A DNA stretch of 64,000 nt, taken from the NCBI RefSeq assembly GCF_023343835.1, contig NC_064472.1, positions 43,967,799 to 44,031,798 on the forward strand. Reading direction: 5' to 3'. Source of the stretch: Lagopus muta (Eukaryota; Chordata; Aves; Galliformes; Phasianidae). The notes below the pieces were generated by a model, which had not been told where the DNA came from, did not search any database, and was given only the letters and a program-made list of their open reading frames with translations. Below are positions 48,576 through 61,172 of this stretch, piece by piece. Made by a program: the position numbers and the translations under genes. How positions within the stretch are numbered: position 1 is the stretch's first letter; each line of letters begins with the position of its first letter.

Positions 48576-48954
48576 CCCTTTCAACAGGCTCGCTGATCAA
48601 GAGATCTATTGTGTGTGGTGCCTCATATTCTGTAATATTCACACCATTGCAAATGTTCCACTTTTCTGTTTCGCAGACACCCAAATTACCATCTCTAACA
48701 GCTGTCCCTTAAATACAGTGCAGTGGACAGACAGTACTCTCAAGACAAGATGGTCAGATGTTGAGATCATTCAGAAACAAATACAGGAGAGAATTTGGGA
48801 CCATCGAACCATGGGCCTAGCAAAGACAATACCAGCTGTGTGTTAAGTCAGTTTCTGAATGGTATTCTACTATTCTTAATCCTATCCTTTCTCTTACCTA
48901 TTAAATCTGATGCTGAAGGCTGTCATCCAGAACCTGAAGAGAGCTTTTGAACAG

Positions 48955-49240
48955 GAGAGGGAACGACTGTTTTTTGAGGGTGAATAGTGCTCATACAAGG
49001 GGGAATGGGTTTTAACTAAGCAGACGTTTAGGTATTAGGAGGAAGTTTTTCACACAGAGGGTGGTGACACACTGGAACAGGTTGCCCGAGGAGGTTGTGC
49101 ATGCCCCATCCCTGGAGGCATTCAAGGCCAGGCTCTGGGCAGCCTGGTCTGGTGGTTGATGACCCTGCACATAGAAAGGGCGTTGAAACTAGATGATCAC
49201 TGTTGTCCTTTTCCACCCAGGCCGTTCTGTGATTCTATGA
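48955..49240 (+). mobile_element. CR1 LINE 3'-end fragment in the CPLX1 intron
   Basis: The plus-strand order is AAGGGGGAATGGGTTTTAAC, ATTAGGAGGAAGTTTTTCAC, CACTGGAACAGGTTGCCCGA, GCCCCATCCCTGGAGGCATT, CTGGGCAGCCTGGTCTGGTG, and octamers ATTCTGTGATTCTATGAT at the end. It is severely 5'-truncated and antisense to CPLX1. Its 3' UTR type matches the copy ending at 62811. Confidence 0.92.
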
Positions 49241-51993
49241 TCATCTGAAATAATTTTGAAATTCCATCTGCAACATTTTATAATAAAATAATATGGATGA
49301 GGCAAGACCTCGTTCTCAGGAAAAGCTAATTATCAACAATGTAGAGCAAAGTGGTTAAGACAGACAGGCAGACTGAAATAAAAATGACAATTCTAGACAG
49401 ACTGAGATGGGGTAAGACCTCTCAGTAAAAATAAACCTTCGTAAGACACTGATTGGCATACCAAACTCTACATGTATTAAAATAAAGCTGACACATCCTG
49501 ACTGGAGAGAAACATTCCTATGCCTGCGAGCATAATGGATACCTGAAATTCACTGCTCTAAATGAGAATTAAAGGCATGGAAGTAAGATTTTATGTGAAT
49601 AACCAGAATTCCATTTCATGACTTTGTATTCAAATTTTTAAATTTAATAGGGGAGTAAGAATATGCCTGAGTGAATGAGACTGGGGAGAGAAGTGCTGTA
49701 GTATTTCTACTCCCACAGTGACTCAGGTTTTCTTTCCATCTTCTAGTTTGGATGCATGTCCAAGGAAAATAATTCCTGTATCTCCAGCTCTTATCACTCT
49801 TCAGCCCTCATACATTTCAGCAATTCTCGGTTTTTAGTGGTATATGCAGAAGTTCTTGCATTGAAATTTTTGAGATAATAGTGATAGATGACAAAACCAA
49901 AATCAGTTCTAACTGTCATATGTAAATCTACAGCAACAAAGATATATTCAAGCTGCCTTCATCATTACTGAAATCACTTCAGCTACAGCAGAAGCATTTG
50001 ACCTCCATGAGGAAGGGGAAGGGCACTCAGGTTTGCTGAAGCAGCTGACAGCTTCAAGATTCTTGCTGTGTTAGAGCCACTCCCTTACTTCTGCTTAAAT
50101 TTTAATAGAGGAATTAAGATTGCTCTCAGCATATAAGAACTATAAATTGACTAACCAATTTAAAATCCTGCAAATGTGAGCAAAACATTTGGCAGGAACA
50201 GGCCTCTCTGAAAAGAAAATTAGGTATGATTTCAAAAGGATCAAAGAATTGTGTTGGTACAAAGTATCCAGTATTTCCTCATTATCAATAGTACAGAACA
50301 GCTGAGCAGACATGAAGTAAATGTCTTTTTCACAATTTGCTCTTTTCACTTCTCCCATAAAGAAGGGCCCAAATATTCATAAGTGAAGCATAGAAAAATC
50401 CTTGCTGCTGTCACGACTTTCTGACTTCAGATGCTTTGCGTTTTGACAAGAAACTTCTAAACATTTCTGAACAAAGGCAATATTTTTGGTTCTTTTATCC
50501 ATCATCATTCATATTTAGGATGACATTCTGTAAAACTGAAGCCAGTAACTTAAAAAATATCAAGTGATACTCTAAATCAGTTCTTCCAAGGCAAAATGTT
50601 CATTAATGACATCTTACGATTTTTATACCTAGTCAAATGCCAGTCAAATCAGACTTCATGGAAGAGACGTTCAAGACAAATGGTGTGATCTGAGGCTAAG
50701 GAAACGTCTGATTGGCTCGCAGCCTCAGAGCTCAATGCTGGAAAAGAAGATCCAACACAACACAGCCAGCACTGCAGCGGAAATGACACACGTAGCAAGT
50801 GTTTCTCCCAAGTTACACCTAACGTCTTCAGGTGTTCCCCAGCATCTTTTGTCTGCACACAGGACTTTGCCTTGCCAGACAGAGGAGAAAAGCAGTATAA
50901 AGACCACACAGATCACAGTAATCCACCAGGCATCTGCAACTCCTTCTCACTTCAAGTATCATTTCATGGCTGGTGGATTCTGTAGCTTGTGAACTTATTG
51001 AATAAACATCCAGGGATCAGAATCTATGGAACAAAAGCAATCACTCAAGTGCAACTGTGTCCTCTGACTAAGAGAAACCTAAATTATATGACAGAATTAG
51101 GACTATACTTGTCAGTCTGTTTTTCTGTCTTTCCTTACGGAGTTTTTACTGATTGTTCTTTCTGAATTTCATGGTGCTAGACTGACCTTAAATTTTTACA
51201 ATGTATGGCCAGTTTTATGGGCAGCTGCAGTGCAGAGCAATAGAGGCCTGGGAGAGAAATCTTCACTTTGAAAGACCAGTAGAGAAAACCAGGTTCCACT
51301 GTACCAACTTACTGGCAAAAGCTGAAAGTGCAAAAATGTGTTTTTCTTGTTTGCTGCCAGTCATGATGCTGTTACATGAAGAAAAGCAGTTATAAACTCT
51401 CAGTACCTATTTAATACCCGAATGTAATTTATGTTTTGGAAAAAAATATTCTTCCTTGGAGAAAGATGTAATTTCATCAAAAGCATTTCTTTCTGAGAAG
51501 GGGTCAGCTCTGATTACTCAGTGTTAAAATTAAATGCTCTATAATCAAAACACAATGCTGTAATTTTTTGCAGCACGGAAAAGTGGCATTCTTTAGGAAT
51601 GAAACTGCTTCAGATGAAGTTGAAAGGAGAGTCTTAAAATAACAGGAACAAAATAATGAAAACAAGCATTGTAGTTTCTTCACATTAAAAGTTTTGTGTT
51701 AAGTTAATAAAGTACTTCAAAAATACGTATATAACCAAAAAATATAATGGGCCTTTTTCATTCTCTGGCTTTACTGAAGATGGGGAAAAAAATTGCATTA
51801 CCTCTAAAACATGTGAAGGATGAGAATAATTTCACATTTTTCTCAAAGTCTAGTTCCACAAAATTTAGTATCAGAGGCTGTATTTGTGTTTGCCAGCTGA
51901 CCTCTGTGGTCTGTCAAGGTCTCTAGGTGTGACAGCATGAACAACTGATGAGTCAGTCATTCCCTTCAGTTTTGTTTTGCATTTTTTTAACTT

Positions 51994-52009
51994 AAAAAAA
52001 AAAAAAAAA
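51994..52009. repeat. A16 run at the left edge of a CR1 fragment
   Basis: Sixteen A residues directly precede the point where CR1 similarity begins at about 52013. Confidence 0.85.
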
Positions 52010-52012
52010 TTG

Positions 52013-53470
52013 TTTACCATCATCCAGATCACTAATGAAAAAGTGAAACAGGATTTGACCCAGTACTGATCCCTGGGATACACTGACAACTGCCCTCTGG
52101 GTCCAGCTTTTCGATCAATTTTTGATTCATCCCACTGTCTGCTCATCCAGCCCATACTTCAACAGCTTCATTATGATGAACTTATGGGGTGCAATGCCAA
52201 AAGAGTTAATTAAGTCCAGGAAGACAATAATCACTGCTTTTCCCTCATACGTCAGGCTCATCTATCCATTTCATTACAAAAGGTTGTCAGACTGGTCAGG
52301 AATGACTTCCCCTTGGTGAATTTATGCTGGCAACTTTCTATTATTTTCTTCTCTTTCAAGTACTTGGAAATGATTTCCAGGATTAGCTATTCCATCACCT
52401 TCCCAAGCATCAAGGTGTATTCCCTTGTTCTTTTCTTGTTCTTTTTAAAGATAGGAGTGATATTCGCTTTCCTCCAGTCTTTGAGCAACTCTCTCACTTG
52501 CCATCAAGTAAAGATAATAAAAAGTAGCCTTGAAATCACACCAACTAGTTCCGTCAGGACTCATGAATACATCCCATAAAGGTCCATAGACTTGTAAATT
52601 TTCAGTTTTAAGTATTCCCTGACCTAGTCGTCTTCCACCATTCAGCCTGGGCTTTGGGACCTGCGATTCCTGAAGACCAGTTCTGCTTTTAAAAACTTAG
52701 GCAAAGAAAGCATTCAGTACTATGACCTTTTCATTGTCCCAGCTAACCAGGTCTACTGTTTCCTTCAGGAAAGGGCCCACATTTCCCCGACTCCTCCTTT
52801 TATTACTGAGATACTTATAGAAGCCCTTCCTGTTGCCCTTGATGTCCTTGGACAAATTCAATTCAACCTGGTCTTCAATTTCCTCAACTTGATTAGTAGC
52901 TCTTGGACTTTTTGGACAAAGTTTTTGTATCCCATGATATCTGTCCTTGCTTCTACCCTCTGGTAGATTTTTTTTTGTTTTGAATTTGGCCAGGAGCTCT
53001 GTGTTCATCTATTCATGTCTCTTGATGTATTTTCCTGACTTCTTGCCTTCTTTGCTGGGATCCTTGAATATTAACCACCTTGATTGGGTGTGTCTTCCTT
53101 CCACAGATTTATCCCACAGTACTCTACCAAGCAGATCCTTGAAAAGGTCAAAGCCCGCTCTCACAAAGTCCAGAGAAGTGAGCCTGCCTGATGCCCTTCT
53201 CACTGCTTTAAGGATCTCAAACTCCACCATTTCATAATCACTGCAGCCAAGACTGCCTTTGAGCTCCACATTCTTCACAAGACCTTCCCTGTTGGTAAAA
53301 ACAAGGTCCATCATAGAATCTCTCTCACTGGCTCTTCTGTCACTTGGAGAATAAAATTATCATCAGTGCATTCATCAGTGCATTCCAGGAATCTCCTGGA
53401 TTGCTTATGGCCAGCTGTGATGTCCCACCAGGAGATGTCAGAGTGATCAAAAGTCCCTTAAGTTCCTACA
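52013..53470 (-). mobile_element. CR1 LINE ORF2 fragment (endonuclease C-terminus to RT), no 3' end
   Basis: The minus strand encodes, in order from the right: the middle of the endonuclease (about 53340-53470), its C-terminal part LVFTNREGLVKNVELKGSLG and CSDYEMVEFEILKAVRRASG (53009-53314), the linker to RT (KDIKGNRKGFYKYLSNKRRS then GNVGPFLKETVDLV, 52697-53008), and RT fingers and palm up to about 52013. The 3' UTR and octamers are absent and similarity stops at an A16 run. Both ends are thus lost, unlike the common 5'-truncated form. The reading frame is broken by few stops over the 300-codon right half. It lies in sense with CPLX1 inside its intron. Confidence 0.9.
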
Positions 53471-54384
53471 CAGTGTTTACATCTGGAGGGTTGGCACCTG
53501 GAGACATGCAAAAAGACACCCCAGAAGACAGTTGTGCACCACCCACAGTGTTGGGAATTGTTCGTGGCTGCTTGTTGTCACTGAGGATGACTGGCAATGT
53601 TGCTATTCTCCCAATGTGTAAATACCTCATCTTTCCAGGGCTCTCTGAGAAGCCTGACATTGTTTTTAAGTTTTCCTGAATATAATGCTGCATATAAGCT
53701 AGCTATCAGTTTCAATTTCTAGGAAAAGTTTGATGTATGACTAATGAATGATTACATTACTCTTTAGAGGATTTTTCTCCCCACTGGTTTTGTGTGGCCA
53801 CAAGGTAGAACAGAATCTGTGCCTGAACATACACAACAAATACAGCCATCTCTGGAATTACTAATTTAATCAGTAGGTGAGTGAGCATTTAAAAGTTTTT
53901 TCAGCATTTAAAAGAATTTTCAGAACGTGTTCCTTACTTGCTTCCTGTATAAATTACAATATGCCTTTTTTTATACAGTACTGTCTATGAAATTTCATTC
54001 ACATTGTAAACCATAACAACAACAACAAAAGAATGTATGTATCAGCCAAATTGAAAATATACATTTAAAGAAGTCAATGAGAACAGCTTGCCCACCTTGA
54101 TATCACAGTGGCCAGCTTGACATAAACAAGTCCTCTACTAAAAGCCTTCTGCAGTGAAGAATTCTCACCTACTCTTGAAGTTTACAATTCTCTATCATTA
54201 AAGTCTGCCCTGATTATTTCTGAGATGACTTCTTAATTCAAAGAAATTTGGAAAACTGAAAAGACACAGGTGTTGTGAAAAGATTTATCTTTCAACCTGC
54301 TGGGTTTCACTTACTATTTGTTCTAAGTTATTTTTTCTACCTCCATTACCAAAGAGAATACCAATGCAATGTTCTTTCAATCTT

Positions 54385-54719
54385 TCCATTCTCCTGCTGA
54401 CCGCAACACCCGTTGTGCATTCTCCTCTGCCACTCAGGCAAGGGAGAAGGTAGAATAACTGAATTTGTAATTGAACCTCAGAACAAGAGGGGTAGGAGAT
54501 AGGTGTTTATTTATTTTTATTTTTTTTTTAGTTATTCATAAGCAATAAATTAAGCTTTTCTCCCAAAACTAAATTTGTTTTGCTTGTCATGGTAATTAAT
54601 GCATGAACTCCATGTCCTTAGGTCAGCCCACAAGCTTTTTCATCTTATTTTCTCCTCATCTTGTTGGGGAAGGGGAGTGAGGTGAGCACCTGTTGTCTAG
54701 ACAAAATTAATCCACCACA
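54385..54719 (-). mobile_element. ERV LTR fragment (5' part of LTR), minus strand
   Basis: Read on the minus strand it starts TGTGGTGGATTAATTTTG at 54719 and continues with ACAGGTGCTCACCTCACTCC, GAGGAGAAAATAAGATG, AAGCTTGTGGGCTGACC and TTAATTTATTGC, ending near GGTGTTGCGGTCAGCAGG at about 54387. This block order is that of a common avian endogenous-retrovirus LTR that opens with TGTGGTGGGTT. The LTR start is intact and the remainder is lost or too decayed to follow. No retroviral gene adjoins it. Confidence 0.8.
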
Positions 54720-55358
54720 GTAGGCCTGAAACAAATTTTGAGTAAAGTCCAAGTCTTAGAATTGATCTTTAACTCCACAACATTGGAAGCCTGGGGAACA
54801 GAAAGTAATTTCTTTCGAAAACAGTGGAAAAAATAAGTGTCCTTCTGGCAAAATTGAGTAAATGTTCCAAAGAAGGCTGCGAGATCTTCCAGAGAGTAGA
54901 AAAAAAAAATCATCCCGCTTGCTTCACTTTCAAAATGTTCTATGTACTTTGGGCAATCCCTTTTCATTAACACAATATTTTAAGGTTTTTCTTAAAAATC
55001 ATTTTGTTGAATTTTAACTTTGTGAACACTTCAGCAATGTAAATTCTAACTACACCAGGTTAAAATGAATATAATATTAATTTAATTATTAATTAATTTA
55101 TCTGGGAATGTCCATTATGAATTCCTTACCATGATCATATCAAAGATCTCCACACCTCAGCATCATTTTTTTATTATTATGCCTAATTTGTAGTTCACAG
55201 CTTATACAAACAGAAAGCTAATACTTAAGATATTTGTCTCCACAAAGTGGTGAGCAAGTTCCTTTCAGAATCACAGAATTATATTATTCTTTGCTGACCC
55301 ATAATATATTTTATGCACAGATGGGACTTGTACAGCACTTTTCCAATTTTTTTTAGCC

Positions 55359-55378
55359 TTTTTTTTTTTTTTTTTTTT
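55359..55378. repeat. T20 run
   Basis: Twenty uninterrupted T residues follow an AGCC. No transposon is recognised next to it. Confidence 0.9.
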
Positions 55379-55948
55379 AAATTGGGATTCTTCATTAGCA
55401 TGAAGAGAAGCTATTTGCAGAAAATATATTTATGCTTCATGCTTCAGTACATTTTTGGAAGAGAGAAGTGAAAAAAAAAGAAAAACAGGATATGACAGTC
55501 CTCTAAAACAAATTTTAGTTTTTATTTCAAATGGTCATTCAAATTTTTAATTTATATAACTAAAAGAAGATCCAACTTTTCATATGAAAACATTAGAATC
55601 TTATATAAAAATTTAAACAAATGTTGTACATTAACCAGTTTGAAGATCTTCTCCCTGGACAATCAAATGATATTAAATATATTACTGCCATTGCTGTGAT
55701 TTCTGAGAACTTTATCCCATGCCAGGAAGTGAATTATTTCATGGACAGAATTAAGATAAAAGAATAGGAATGACTTTGTCTATTCTTAAACGGTACTTTA
55801 TGAATTGGTAGTATGTTGTCTACAGTCAAGAGTCGCTGAACTACCAGTGCAGATACCTCAAGTTGCAATCTAACTGAGGAAGTCTGTGAGTCTGTGTTAG
55901 AACTGAGTGAGCACTCACTCTTGGGTTCTCTCCTCTTTTTCCTCTTTT

Positions 55949-55953
<5 letters not shown>

Positions 55954-55984
<31 letters not shown>
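55954..55984. repeat. T31 run
   Basis: Thirty-one T residues follow three TCCTCTTTT-like units (about 55930-55953). On the minus (CPLX1 sense) strand this is A31. No LINE 3' end adjoins it. Confidence 0.9.
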
Positions 55985-55988
<4 letters not shown>

Positions 55989-57695
55989 CAGTGACCAAGA
56001 AATTGTTTGACAAAGTAATTCAGCTTGTTCAAAAGATTTAGCAGAAATGCCATGAAAGGAAAGGAATGGCATGAGGAAGGAATAACTGCAGGCAGGAGTC
56101 AGCTGTTGTACATACTGGTGAGCTGCCTCAACAAGCAAGGCTAATGAATGACACCAATTGTTTGCAATTGTTTCTGTGTTTTACTGAGGCTAAAAGACAG
56201 AAATCAGGGCTGTGCAGAAGGGCTGTTAGAAGGAAGTTGGTTTAAGGATCCAAAGCAAGAAACACAAATGATAACACTCCACAGATGGCCTTGAATGATA
56301 ATGATGAAGGTCTTCTATCAGTACGCATTGCATTGGCAGAAGGTGACAGGTTTGTACTGCTGAATACCTGCTTTTCCAGCTTGCTAAGGAAACAGAGCTG
56401 ACAACTGCCTGTGTTCACAGCAGGTAAACTGAAATATTCTTCCTAAGGTTACTTCTGTACTGTGTTCACTCCCAGATGATCAAGTCCTCTGTGCTATCCA
56501 ACAGCAGATGAAAAAGACAGTCCCATTGGTCATAATGCATACACACCTCTGTAACTGTATGTGTAGTAGCTGAACCAGGTAACAGATCCTCTCCAAACTA
56601 TGCCCACCTCAGCAGGCTCCCAGAATTACAATGTCTCCGTTATTTGCCATATCCTAAACTGTTAAATGTTATCTCCATCTTCACTTCTGCAGCAAAGTGT
56701 TCAGAAAAACATGGGTCACTTGGAGGTATGCAAAGGCCTGTCGCAGTGCAATGGCCGTGCAGCCTTTGCATAACGCAGCTTGCTGCTGTTTGCTACTGTG
56801 ATTTAAAGTCTGAATCAGCAAACAGAAGTAGAAGGATGCTGAGGTCAGAGAGCACAGCAGGCTGGCCACTTAGCAGTCTGCAGTATCTAGGCAAAGCAGT
56901 GAGAACATGATTTATGTATTGTTTGGCATAAAGACTGTGTTTGGAGATGACAGAAATAAAGGAAGATACAATCCAAAAGAGATGGATAAATACAGATGGC
57001 CATAGTGCTTCTAGAGCAGGGGATACTTTTCCAGCACTTTTTCCTTCTCAGTTGCATAGCCGTCTCAAAAAACAAGACTGCAGAAAGCCTAGAGCAATGA
57101 CAGAAGGAGAAATAATCAGGGCGGTGGTAATGTGTAGACTAAGCTCTGGTTAAGAAACAGTCAGGTATATGTTATGAGATTGTTTCTATCCTACTAAGAC
57201 TACATAAGAAAAGCTGCTAGCAGCTATTAGCATTTCAAATGGCCACATCTTCAGTGGTGTAAATCTGGAGTACCATTATGGTGTGTAGAATATTATCAGT
57301 GAAGTCATTTCAGCCTGCTGAACTTATTTCGTTTCCCCTCTCTTACCCTCCCCTCTCCTCCTCTCTCCTCTCTTCCCTTTTGTCCGCTTGTCTTTTTAAT
57401 CAATTCATTTATCTCTGGCTTGAGGTTGAACGAGTTGCTATGGTGAAGGAGAGAGATGCAGTCCCAGAAAACTTCTGGGGAAGTCTTTCAACATGTTTGA
57501 AAGGAGAAGACTATTTTTTCCCCACAAGCACTCCATTTAAGTCTAAGCTATGCCACGCAGTATCAGCACAGGCAGCTCAGGCAGCTCACCCATCTGACTC
57601 TTTGTGCTTTATGAGCAATACAGAAAGCATCAGAGCCTGACACACAGGGAGCAGTGAAACCTCTGCTCCCTGAGGAGAGGTAAATCAGTCTATAG

Positions 57696-58250
57696 GATTC
57701 CCCCTCTACTCTGCCCTGGTAAGACCTCATCTGGAGTACTGCGTCCAGTTCTGGGCTCCCCAGTACAAAAAAGACAGGGATCTCTTGGAAAGAGTCCAGC
57801 GGAGGGCCACGAAGATGGTGAAGGGCCTGGAGCATCTCCCCTGTGAGGAAAGGCTGAGTGAACTGGGTCTGTTCAGCCTTGAGAAAAGGAGACTGAGAGG
57901 GGACCTGATCCAGGTCTATAAATATCTAAGGTGTGGGGGGCAGAATGGCGAGGACGGACTCTTTTCAGTGGTGAGTGGAGACAGGACAAGGGGAAATGGC
58001 TGGAAACTGGAGCATAGGAAGTTCCGCACAAACATGTGCAAGAACTTCTTTACAGTGAGGTGACGGAGCACTGGAACAGGCTGCCCAGGGAGGTGGTGGA
58101 GTCTCCTTCTCTGGAGATGTTCAAGACCTGCCTAGATGCCTACCTGTGCTACCTGCTGTAGGGAACCTGCTTTGGCAGGGGGGTTGGACTCGATGATCTC
58201 TGGAGGTCCCTTCCAACCCCTACAATTCTGTGATTCTGTGATTCTGTGAT
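57696..58250 (+). mobile_element. CR1 LINE 3' fragment, comparatively young
   Basis: The fragment runs from ATTCCCCCTCTACTCTGCCC through GTCCAGTTCTGGGCTCCCCA, GAGTCCAGCGGAGGGCCACG, GAGCATCTCCCCTGTGAGGA, AGGTCCCTTCCAACCCC and three perfect ATTCTGTG octamers ending near 58250. A frame at 57785-58063 stays open over the ORF2 C-terminal segment ([20 protein letters not shown]). Sequence is close to the general CR1 pattern, suggesting fewer substitutions than the other copies. It is antisense to CPLX1. Confidence 0.95.
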
Positions 58251-59964
58251 TGTGCATCTGTATTTATGCATGTGTGTGTCCAAGAGTTCTAGTCACATAG
58301 ATGTGCTGCTGACAACTACGTTAACCAAATCTCTGTCACTGTGACAGTGGAAGAGGGCTGATGAGTAATGGAAGAGAACAGAGCAAAGTCAGGAAACTTC
58401 AGTTTTCTTTGTTCAGTTGTGTGTGAAACACAGGAACAGAACCCGGAGGGAGGTGGCACACAGAAAGAAGAGGAATAAAATTTTTGGAAGGGAGGAAGGG
58501 AGCACTTAAGAAGAAAAGTTGATCTGTTAACAGAACCTCAGTTCTTCTGGAGCAGATCTACTTGGGCCATTTCCTTGAGGTGCATCAGAATCTTTCAGCC
58601 AGCTTTTCCAACAGCAGAGGTTATTTGTGGACAAAGCTTGTGTTTGTTGACTCCCTAACTTCCTCCAAGGTACTATTTCTCCAGGAATTCCTGCATTACT
58701 TTGCTCCTCTCTGCTAGCTTAGGTGTTCAGCTATGTAAAAATCACACCAGCTCTTCATTCATACCTTGAATCATGTCTTCCATCACAAGTTTCAGGCCCA
58801 TCTTTCTTTCATGGCACTCAGATGTGCCTATACCTCATGGAGTTCCCATGACAGGTACACAGAGATATACACTTTTCAGCTTCCACCACATGTACAGAAC
58901 AGACATGAATGTGGACTTCAGAATTCTCACTTGCTCTTTACAAGTGTCCCATCAGCACCTCCTGGATATTCCAATGGCAGGGTGACACTGTGGTGATCTG
59001 ATGGTCACTTTCTTCTCCTCCTCTGCACAATCTTGCTTAAGAACCACAAATCTGTTTTCTGTTACAGTTGGCCAAGGGACTGCAACAAACTCCTATAGGA
59101 ATACCCACTTGTCCTCTAGCATCCAAGACACTGTGAATCAGCTGCTGACTCAGATCAAGGGAATGCTTTCCACTGGCCTCAGTGAACTGGACATGAACAG
59201 GAAGATGGGAAACAAGTTTCAGCTTGATCAGCTGTGGGTGCTTACTGTATAACAAAGTGAATTGGCCCTTCTGCTTAGTAATCCACTGCCTGGACTGTCC
59301 TACATTGTCCCAGACAAAATACTTTTCTTTCTATTACCACATTGAGCTGGTGCAGACTGCAATTTGTGCACAAAATTATTGTTCTTTAGGAAAAAAAGAA
59401 TAGCAGGCATAAATATCCAATATACATATAATGATGTTTTCTAAATATACAGCAGAAAACGCATTCTTTTTTCTTGTGTTTGCAAATATATTAATTTGCT
59501 TCCTCTTTATACACAATGCCCATTAAAACAAGACCTTTCAGTATCACTGAGAGGGAATGAGATGTAGGAAGTTTCAGAAGTGGAGGTAATTAAATTAGTG
59601 CTGAATAACAGTGAATCCCATATTGTAATCAGAGAAGAAATCTCCAGAGTAAGCAGAGAATATCTGACTCATGAAGAAGAACACAAGTCTCCAAAATATT
59701 GAGTTTTTGCTACCTGGAGGATTTGCTAAAATCACAACAATGACTCATGAACACAGGGCTAAGATGAATACTTTACATTTTCTTATCTTAAACCTGTTAC
59801 GTGTTTTGGAAAATCTTTCCTCCAGAACCTACCTTGGGGTTTTCAAGTAGAGAAATCTAGATCAATGATATTTTTCAAAGCAGCCCAAGATAGGATAAGA
59901 AGAAAGGTACATATTCCTCACTGGAAATTAAAGGCAGTGACAGCAAAGCAGTATCAAAGATGAA

Positions 59965-60289
59965 GCATTATGGGCTAACTGCAGCTTCTGTGTACCTCAC
60001 TTCCCTGCACCACTTGTGGTGGAGGAGGTAGAAGAAAGTGGATGTGAGAAACATATTTGCAGCTTGCTCTTTTTCTTCTCACTGTTCTAGTCTGTTAGTA
60101 AGTGTCAATAAATCAAATTAATTTTCCCCAAGCAGTGTCTGTTCTGCCTGTGGTGCTAACTGATGAGTGATTCTCTGTCCTTATCTCATTAGTTTTTCCA
60201 TTGCATTTTCTCCCCTGTCCTCTTGAAGAGTGGGAGTGAGAGAGTGGCTAGGTAAGCACCTGGTAACTAGCCAAAGTTAACCCACCACA
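59965..60289 (-). mobile_element. ERV LTR fragment (5' part of LTR), minus strand, same family as 54385-54719
   Basis: On the minus strand it starts TGTGGTGGGTTAACTTTGGC at 60289 and continues with CCAGGTGCTTACCTAGCCAC, GAGGACAGGGGAGAAAATGC, GATAAGGACAGAGAATCACT, GGGGAAAATTAATTTGATTT and a TTTCTTCTACCTCCTCC block near 60040. It shares this order with the fragment at 54385-54719, and again only the LTR start is intact. A TA-rich microsatellite begins six bases beyond its start. Confidence 0.82.
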
Positions 60290-60294
60290 GTAAG

Positions 60295-60332
60295 ATACAT
60301 ATACATATATATATATATATATACGTATGTAT
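60295..60332. repeat. TA-rich microsatellite
   Basis: Alternating CATA and TA units (about 10 uninterrupted TA steps in the centre) lie directly beside the LTR start at 60289. Confidence 0.9.
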
Positions 60333-60412
60333 TTTTATGTGTTTAAGATCAAGATGTTCTTCCTTCTTGCCTCCTGCAATTTTTTGTTTTGCCAAATGAA
60401 AGCTTTCCTTTC

Positions 60413-61068
60413 ATAGAATCATACAGAATCACAGAATGGCTTAGGCTGGAGGGGACTTTAAAGACCATCCAATTCCAACCCACTGCCATGGACAAGGTTG
60501 CCACCCACCAGTTCAGGGTGCGCAGGCGCCAGTGCAGGCAGGCCTTGATCACCTCCAGGGATGTGGCATCCACAGCTTCTCTGGGCAGTTGTGCCAGGGC
60601 CTCCCCTCCCTCTGAGTAAAAAATGATACAGCTTAGGATACAGTTGGCCTTCCACGATGCAGGTGTACACTCCTGGCTTGTGTACACATTTTTGTCCATC
60701 AGGAACTCCAAGTCCTTTTCCACATGGTTGCTCTCAAAGAGTTCTTCTCCTTGATTTCTTCTGTACTCATATCTGGGATCACCTCAATGCAGGTGTAGCA
60801 CCTTGCACTTGGTCTTATTGAACCTCATTAGATTCTCATGCACCCAATTTCTGTTTAGGTTGCTCTGGATGATCTTCGTTCCCTCTGTTCTGTTAACTGC
60901 ACCACTTAGCTTAGTATCATCAGCAAACCCACTGAGGGTACACTTGAACAACTGTCTATGTTGCTGACAGAAATGTTGAAGAATACCAATCCCAAGACGG
61001 ATGCCTGTGGGACAGCACTTCTTGTCACCAGCATCCAATCAGACATAGAGCCATTGACAACAGGGCAG
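60413..61068 (-). mobile_element. CR1 LINE fragment, end of RT and 3' UTR
   Basis: The 3' end is at 60413 with octamers ATAGAATCATACAGAATCAC. The 3' UTR keeps GGAGGGGACTTTAAAGACCA, and ORF2 follows. The minus strand decodes as CTLSGFADDTKLSGAVNRTE and NWVHENLMRFNKTKCKVLHL over 60784-61038, with the catalytic FADD box intact. The 5' part is truncated just upstream of the palm. It lies in sense with CPLX1. Confidence 0.93.
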
Positions 61069-61172
61069 TAATTTGAATTAGATAAAATTATTTACTTACC
61101 ATAGCTTCTGTTTAGTGTGTGTGAAAAGCTATTTGTGTGTGTGTGTTTTATATTGTTCTTTTTTATTTTCAG

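Noticed and set aside
50725..50916. 63-codon minus-strand frame with two hydrophobic segments and several Cys, like a small membrane protein
   Set aside because: The frame opens just after a stop, has no acceptor site or coding context, and matches no family I know; frames of this length are expected by chance.
55267..55283. AGAATCACAGAATTATA as another CR1 3' end
   Set aside because: Only two octamers are present and no CR1 3' UTR sequence follows.
58226..58250. Short tandem octamers (ATTCTGTG) resembling a tandem-repeat array
   Set aside because: They are the ordinary 3' terminus of CR1.
54385..60289. A single provirus bounded by the two LTR fragments
   Set aside because: The sequence next to each LTR start is not purine-rich, no retroviral genes are visible between them, and the two fragments are too different.
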